Part shown: positions 59,350 through 64,000 of the stretch, piece by piece
How positions within the stretch are numbered: the first letter of the stretch is position 1
Layout of the letters: each line of letters starts with the position of its first letter
From: JALORV01 sp963724365
GTDB lineage: Bacteria; Pseudomonadota; Gammaproteobacteria; Burkholderiales; Burkholderiaceae_F
NCBI GenBank assembly: GCA_963724365.1
Contig: CAVRUR010000013.1
Location: 372,001-436,000 of the forward strand
Direction: 5' to 3'
Length of the DNA: 64,000 bases
Notes under the pieces: generated by a model
Told to the model about the DNA's origin: nothing
Databases searched by the model: none
The model's input: the letters and a program-made list of their open reading frames with translations, nothing else
Made by a program: the position numbers and the translations under genes

Positions 59350-60609
59350 ATGGATGCGCGGCTCGGACAGGTTTTCAACGGATCGGACCAGTCGATTGCA
59401 CTGGAACGATCGTACGCGGCGCCGAATTACGCGCCGATCCCGGTCGTGCTCGAACGCGGCGAGGAAAGCTGGCTCTGGGATGCCGACGGCAAGCGCTATC
59501 TCGATTTCATGTCGGCGTATTCGGCGGTCAGTCATGGCCACGCGCATCCGCGGCTGGTCCGGGCGCTGATCGAACAGGCGCAGCGAGTGGCGGTCACCTC
59601 GCGCGCCTATCACTCGTCCGTCCTCGGTCCGTTCGTGGCCAAACTGGTCGAGCTTGCGGACCTGCGCTCGCCGGCGCGCGTACTGCCCGCAAGCGGCGGC
59701 TGCGAATCGGTCGAGACAGCCATCAAGTCGGCGCGTCGCTGGGGCTACCGCGTCAAGGGCATTGCTGCCGATCATGCCGAAATCGTCGTCGCGCGCGGCA
59801 ACTTTCATGGACGCTCGACCAGCGTGGTCGGCTTCTCGACGGAGGCGTCGTATCGCGCGGACTTCGGGCCTTTCGCTCCCGGCTTCCGGCACTTCGACTT
59901 CGGCAACCTTGCGTCGCTCGACGCCGCTATCAACGATCGCACCTGTGCCGTACTGATTGAACCGATCCAGGGCGAAGCCGGCATCGTGTTGCCGCCCGAT
60001 GGCTTCCTGCAGGCCGCGCGCAAGTTGTGCGATGAACGTAATGTGCTGCTGATCCTTGACGAGATCCAGACCGGCCTCGGCCGCACCGGCGCCATGTTCG
60101 CCTACATGCACGAGGGTATGCGCCCCGACGGCGTGCTGGTCGGCAAGGCCCTCGGCGGGGGCCTGCTGCCGGTATCGGCGTTCGTCGCCGTGGCCTCCGT
60201 ACTGGATCTGATGGAACCGGGCAGTCACGGCTCAACGTTCGGTGGCAATCCGCTCGCTGCGCGGGTGGCGCTCGAAGCGCTGCGCGTTCTCGTCGACGAG
60301 CGACTGGTCGAACGCAGCCGCGAACTCGGTGTGCATCTGCTGTCACGCCTACGCGGACTCGACTCCGCGTTGATCCGCGCCGTGCGCGGACGCGGCCTGT
60401 GGGTCGGCGTCGAGCTCGACCGCACGCGCGTGTCCGCGCGAGCGGTCGTCGAGCGCATGGCCGAGCGCGGCGTGCTGAGCAAGGACACCCACGAGACCGT
60501 GATTCGCTTTGCCCCGCCGTTGACGATCAGCCGCGAGGCGCTGGACTGGGGCATCGGCGTCTTCGCGTCGGTGCTGGCGGAGTTCGAAACGCGCCGCGTC
60601 GCGCAGTAG
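59350..60609 (+). CDS. rocD: ornithine aminotransferase
   Basis: A 419-residue class III PLP aminotransferase. The PLP lysine is in DGVLVGKALGGG, and the cofactor region has ASGGCESVETAIKSARRWG and LLILDEIQTGLGRTG. N-terminus YAAPNYAPIPVVLERGEESWLWDADGK and NFHGRSTSVVGFST match ornithine-oxo-acid transaminase, which converts ornithine to glutamate semialdehyde. Next to an Lrp-type regulator, it probably serves arginine/ornithine catabolism. Other ornithine genes are not present. Confidence 0.92.
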   Translation: MDARLGQVFNGSDQSIALERSYAAPNYAPIPVVLERGEESWLWDADGKRYLDFMSAYSAVSHGHAHPRLVRALIEQAQRVAVTSRAYHSSVLGPFVAKLVELADLRSPARVLPASGGCESVETAIKSARRWGYRVKGIAADHAEIVVARGNFHGRSTSVVGFSTEASYRADFGPFAPGFRHFDFGNLASLDAAINDRTCAVLIEPIQGEAGIVLPPDGFLQAARKLCDERNVLLILDEIQTGLGRTGAMFAYMHEGMRPDGVLVGKALGGGLLPVSAFVAVASVLDLMEPGSHGSTFGGNPLAARVALEALRVLVDERLVERSRELGVHLLSRLRGLDSALIRAVRGRGLWVGVELDRTRVSARAVVERMAERGVLSKDTHETVIRFAPPLTISREALDWGIGVFASVLAEFETRRVAQ

Positions 60610-60781
60610 CATCAGCCGTCCACGCGCGTCTGAACTGAGAGCGATCGCTACCGCAGGTCCGAGCGTCAACCTCGGCGCGCACGTGACAGGGCGCGACGCA
60701 AGCGTCAACCATCGCCCTTGGAAGTGAGTCGCCCTCCCCCGGACGGGCGATCCCTCCCTGAGCACCCGCTGTCGAAACTCC

Positions 60782-61594
60782 ATGCAGGATCTGGCAATGG
60801 AGAAACTCATGCGGGCACTTTCACCGAACGATGGCAGCGCCGACGCAGTCCGGGAGGCAGCCGACGCGGCGCTGAACCATGGCGACAACCGGCCCGCGCT
60901 CGAACGCGAACTGGATCGGCTGAACACCGCAATCCAGGGCTCCGCCGCCGCGCTCGGGCAGCATCTGTCATGGACGATCGTCGCCCAGTCGTTCCTGCTG
61001 ACCGCCTGGGTCGTCGTGCTGGTCGGTTCCTGGATCTTGCCGATTCCGGGCAAGCGCTGGCTGCTGACCGGGATCGCGGTCTTTGCATTGCTCGCCGTCG
61101 TGCTTACCTATCTCGGACTGCGCGCCGCCCGTGATCGCGTCGGCCCGCTCAAGCGGCAACGCCAGCGCGTCGAAGAGGCCCTCGAGCGCGTGGCCGCGCG
61201 TCCTCCCGCGTTTGCGCGCCAGGGAGCGATCACGGCACTGCTGGCACAGGCGTCAACGCGCGGACTGCCCCTGTTGATCATTGGCGGATGGGTCGCTCTG
61301 ACGCTGTACACACTGGCCCTGCCGCTGCCGACCGACAGCAAGACGACGTCGGTATCGGTCGAGCCGCGCACGAATGGCACGAATGGAGTGGCGGCCCCCG
61401 CGCTGAAGACGGCACGACCCGGCCCGGCCACCGCGGCCACGAAAGGCGCGGCCACGTCCGCCGAAGCAACGGCCGCGGCGCCGCCGGATTCCAGTGCCGA
61501 CGCCAGCGGCGAATCACCGCTGCTCAACTTCTTCCGCCGCGCGGTCAATACGCCGCCGGCAGCCGAGCCGCCGACAGAGGCGGTCAAGCCCTAG
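60782..61594 (+). CDS. hypothetical membrane protein
   Basis: A 270-residue protein that I do not recognise. The N-terminal polar region is followed by two adjacent hydrophobic helices (WTIVAQSFLLTAWVVVLVGSWIL and LTGIAVFALLAVVLTYLGLR), a charged coiled-coil-like segment (KRQRQRVEEALERVA) and a third helix (LPLLIIGGWVALTLYTLALPL). The last 90 or so residues are a Thr/Ala/Pro-rich tail. Membrane protein with a disordered tail; topology and function are open. It has no strong ribosome site; a second ATG at 60797 is possible. Codon use fits the rest of the window. Confidence 0.6.
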   Translation: MQDLAMEKLMRALSPNDGSADAVREAADAALNHGDNRPALERELDRLNTAIQGSAAALGQHLSWTIVAQSFLLTAWVVVLVGSWILPIPGKRWLLTGIAVFALLAVVLTYLGLRAARDRVGPLKRQRQRVEEALERVAARPPAFARQGAITALLAQASTRGLPLLIIGGWVALTLYTLALPLPTDSKTTSVSVEPRTNGTNGVAAPALKTARPGPATAATKGAATSAEATAAAPPDSSADASGESPLLNFFRRAVNTPPAAEPPTEAVKP

Positions 61595-61609
61595 GTTCGC
61601 GCGCCCGTT

Positions 61610-62413
61610 TCACGGCGCCCAGGTCGGCTTGCGCTTTTCCATGAAGGCCTGCACGCCTTCCTGCGCCGACTCGTCGATCATGTTGCAGGCCATCGTCTGC
61701 CCGGCCATCTGGTACGCGGCCTCGATGCCGGTCTCGATCTGCCGGTAGAACAGATCCTTGCCCAGTGCCAGCGCCGACTTCGGCTTGGCGATGATGGATG
61801 CGGCCAGGCGGTCGACTTCGGCGTCGAGCTGATCGGCAGCAACGACACGATTGACGAGCCCGCGTGCCTGGGCGGTCGCCGCGTCGATGAAATCGCCCGT
61901 GACCAGCATCTCGAAAGCCTCCTTGCGACCGACATTGCGCGACAGCGCTACGCCCGGCGTCGAGCAGAACAGCCCCACATTGATGCCGCTCACCGCGAAG
62001 CGCGCGTCGGCCGCAGCCACCGCCAGGTCGCACATCGCGACCATCTGGCAGCCCGCGGCCGTGGCGATGCCATGCACCCGCGCGATCACCGGCACCGGCA
62101 GTCGCTGCAGCGTCAGCATCAGCTGCGCGCACTGGGCAAACAGTCGCCGGTAGTAGTCGATCGAGGGATTGGCCTTCATCTGCTTGAGGTCATGACCCGG
62201 GCAGAACGCCTTGCCCCGGCCGGCGATCACGACAACGCGAGCCGACCCGTCGCGTGCCACCGCATCGAGTTCCGCCTGCAGCGCGGTCATCATCTCCTCC
62301 GACAGCGCGTTGAACTGCTGCGGCCGGTTCAGCGTCAGCGTGATCACACCGCGCGCATCGCGTTCGTTCAGAACATACGGTTCGGTCATCGGGCGTGATT
62401 CCGGGGCGTTCAT
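61610..62413 (-). CDS. enoyl-CoA hydratase/isomerase family protein
   Basis: A 267-residue crotonase-fold protein. It has NRPQQFNALSEEM, the oxyanion-hole regions AGRGKAFCPGHDLKQM and HGIATAAGCQMVAMCDLAVA, and ARFAVSGINVGLFCSTPGVALS. The catalytic glutamates of the canonical hydratase are not both apparent, so hydratase activity is likely but not certain. ATG 62413 is 6 nt after GGAG; ATG 62419 abuts it. It follows the acyl-CoA ligase gene directly, consistent with a fatty-acid degradation pair. Confidence 0.9.
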   Translation of the reverse strand: MNAPESRPMTEPYVLNERDARGVITLTLNRPQQFNALSEEMMTALQAELDAVARDGSARVVVIAGRGKAFCPGHDLKQMKANPSIDYYRRLFAQCAQLMLTLQRLPVPVIARVHGIATAAGCQMVAMCDLAVAAADARFAVSGINVGLFCSTPGVALSRNVGRKEAFEMLVTGDFIDAATAQARGLVNRVVAADQLDAEVDRLAASIIAKPKSALALGKDLFYRQIETGIEAAYQMAGQTMACNMIDESAQEGVQAFMEKRKPTWAP

Positions 62414-62422
62414 GGCCATCTC

Positions 62423-64000
62423 CTAGACATCGATGGCAGAGGCCGATTTCGCCTGCTGCCTGAGCATGTACTTCTGGATCTTTCCGGTCGACGTCTTCGG
62501 CAGTTCGCCGAAGACGATGCGCTTGGGAACCTTGAAGCCGGCGAGGTACTTGCGACAGTGCGCGAGCAGTTCGTCGGCCGTCAGTTCGGCACCACTGCGG
62601 AGCTCGACGAAGGCACACGGCACCTCACCCCACTTCGCGTCGGGCTGCGCGACTACGGCCGCGGAATTCACGGCCGGATGCCGATACAGCGCGTCCTCCA
62701 CCTCGATCGACGAAATATTCTCGCCGCCCGAGATGATGATGTCCTTGCTGCGGTCCTTGATGCGCAGGTAGCCGTCCGGATAGACCACGGCCAGATCGCC
62801 CGAGTGAAACCAACCGCCCCGGAATGCCTCGCGCGTGGCCGCATCGTTCTTCAGGTAACCCTTCATGGCGATGTTGCCGCGGAACATCACCTCACCGATG
62901 GACTCTCCATCCCACGGCACTGGCTGCAGTGTCTCGGGATCAAGGACCGCAACACCTTCTTCCAGCGTGTAGCGCACGCCCTGCCGGCCGTTCAGGATCG
63001 CCCGCTCGCCCACGTCCATATCTGCCCAGGCAGGCTGCTTGGCACAGACCGTCGCCGGTCCGTAGACCTCGGTCAGGCCGTAGACATGCGTCAGATCGAA
63101 GCCGAGACGGTCCATGCCCTCGATCATCGATGCCGGGGGTGCGGCCGCCGCCACCATCGCGCTCACACGGTGACCGATGCCGCGCTTCAATTCCTCGGGC
63201 GCGTTGACCAACATCGAATGGACAATCGGCGCACCGCAAAAGTGCGTGACACGGTGGGCGCGGATCGCATCGAACACCGCTGCGGCGTCCACCCGGCGCA
63301 GGCACACATGCGTGCCAGCCATGGCCGCGATCGTCCACGGAAAGCACCAGCCGTTACAGTGGAACATCGGCAGCGTCCACAGGTACACCGGATGATGCAG
63401 CATCGCCCACACGAGTACGTTCGACACCGCGTTGCTGTAGGCACCACGGTGCGAATACACGACGCCCTTGGGATTGCCGGTCGTGCCGGAGGTGTAGTTG
63501 AGTGCGATCGCGTCCCACTCGTCAGTCGGTACGGGCCACGCATAGTCCGCTGATCCGGTCGCCAGAAAGGTCTCGTAGGGCATACCGCCCAACGGGGTCC
63601 CCACGCCGTCGTACACCGGATCGTCGACATCGATCACCCGCAACGGCCGGCGAAGCTGCTCGATCGCTGTACGGACCGTCGGCGCAAACTCGCGATCGAC
63701 GATCAGCGCCTTGGCCTCGCCGTGCTCCAGCATGAAGGCGATCGATGCGGCATCGAGCCGTGTGTTAAGCGCGTTCAGTACGGCGCCGGCCATCGGGATG
63801 CCGTAGTGCGCCTCGACCATTTCGGGCGTGTTCGGCAGCATCACGGCCACGGTATCGCCGCGGCCGATCCCGGCACGTGCCAATGCATGCGCCAGCTGGC
63901 GTGAGCGCGCATAGACCTCGCGCCACGTTCGACGCACTGTCCGCGCGCCACTGCCGTGTATGACGGCAGTCAGATCGGGGAACACCGTCGCGCTGCGCTC
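62423..64000 (-). CDS. AMP-dependent acyl-CoA synthetase, truncated by window end
   Basis: At least 525 residues of an acyl-CoA ligase; the frame is open to the last base, so the N-terminus is missing. The visible portion begins ERSATVFPDLTAVIHG. It includes ALNYTSGTTGNPKGVVYSHRG, THVYGLTEVYGPATVC, the RGGWFHSGDLAVVYPDGYLRIKDRSKDIIISGGENISSIEVE core and KTSTGKIQKYMLRQQ. This is the medium/long-chain acyl-CoA ligase group near fatty-acyl-CoA synthetases. With enoyl-CoA hydratase, 9 bp downstream, it suggests β-oxidation. Confidence 0.9.
   Translation of the reverse strand, partial: ERSATVFPDLTAVIHGSGARTVRRTWREVYARSRQLAHALARAGIGRGDTVAVMLPNTPEMVEAHYGIPMAGAVLNALNTRLDAASIAFMLEHGEAKALIVDREFAPTVRTAIEQLRRPLRVIDVDDPVYDGVGTPLGGMPYETFLATGSADYAWPVPTDEWDAIALNYTSGTTGNPKGVVYSHRGAYSNAVSNVLVWAMLHHPVYLWTLPMFHCNGWCFPWTIAAMAGTHVCLRRVDAAAVFDAIRAHRVTHFCGAPIVHSMLVNAPEELKRGIGHRVSAMVAAAAPPASMIEGMDRLGFDLTHVYGLTEVYGPATVCAKQPAWADMDVGERAILNGRQGVRYTLEEGVAVLDPETLQPVPWDGESIGEVMFRGNIAMKGYLKNDAATREAFRGGWFHSGDLAVVYPDGYLRIKDRSKDIIISGGENISSIEVEDALYRHPAVNSAAVVAQPDAKWGEVPCAFVELRSGAELTADELLAHCRKYLAGFKVPKRIVFGELPKTSTGKIQKYMLRQQAKSASAIDV

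Overview
The window is 64 kb of GC-rich chromosomal DNA with the gene content and order of a betaproteobacterium, most likely Burkholderiales-like. The evidence is an intracellular PHB depolymerase beside fdxA, the order rpsP-rimM-trmD-rplS-NUDIX-CobD/CbiB, a neighbouring DUF2007-rsgA-M48 peptidase-orn group, a hemP gene and an etfBA-acyl-CoA dehydrogenase operon. I see no transposase, integrase, phage gene, plasmid function or CRISPR array. It reads as core chromosome with some strain-variable regulators.

Layout. 1-3.5 kb: end of fdxA, phaZ, soluble rnfB-like protein, nth, DUF1841. 3.5-7 kb: two monohaem cytochromes c diverging from a MoxR-GNAT-VWA cluster. 7-14.7 kb (minus strand): an orphan GspE/PilB-type ATPase, two large DUF1631 paralogues, and a spermidine-synthase-like methyltransferase between them. 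14.7-19.6 kb: hypoxanthine-DNA glycosylase, htpG with a heat-shock-type promoter, HpcH aldolase, PhzF-like isomerase, CopD-like membrane protein. 19.6-28.2 kb: parC, a class IV aminotransferase, a PAS-GGDEF-EAL protein, parE. 28.4-33 kb: tRNA-Arg(CCU) followed by a long hairpin, PerM/AI-2E exporter, orn, M48 protease, rsgA, DUF2007. 33-37 kb: CobD/CbiB-like protein, NUDIX and the rpsP operon. 37.4-41.6 kb: small membrane protein, a radical SAM protein with a LexA box, and a rubrerythrin/Fe-S reductase/DUF3501 operon with an OxyR-like site. 41.8-47.6 kb: acyl-CoA dehydrogenase, etfA, etfB, YqaA-like protein, phytoene-desaturase-like oxidoreductase. 47.6-52.2 kb: an iron block (feoB, feoA, hemP, bfr, bfd, fbpA) with two Fur-like boxes. 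52.3-64 kb: NlpC peptidase, response regulator, prpE, YdcF, GlcG/HbpS, MFS transporter, Lrp regulator, ornithine aminotransferase, a hypothetical membrane protein, enoyl-CoA hydratase and a truncated acyl-CoA ligase.

The genes describe a respiring heterotroph that stores PHB and oxidises fatty acids and propionate (phaZ, etfBA plus dehydrogenase, enoyl-CoA hydratase, acyl-CoA ligase, prpE). It handles iron and oxidative stress with dedicated blocks and has DNA-repair functions (nth, HDG, a LexA-controlled radical SAM protein).

Sequence quality matters. About ten reading-frame breaks occur in five genes (methyltransferase, second DUF1631 gene, etfA, feoB, ydcF). Almost all behave as single extra bases, and nth carries a compensated pair. 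Insertion-type sequencing error is a better explanation than gene decay. The least understood locus is the DUF1631/methyltransferase/orphan GspE group; nothing in the window proves a new system.
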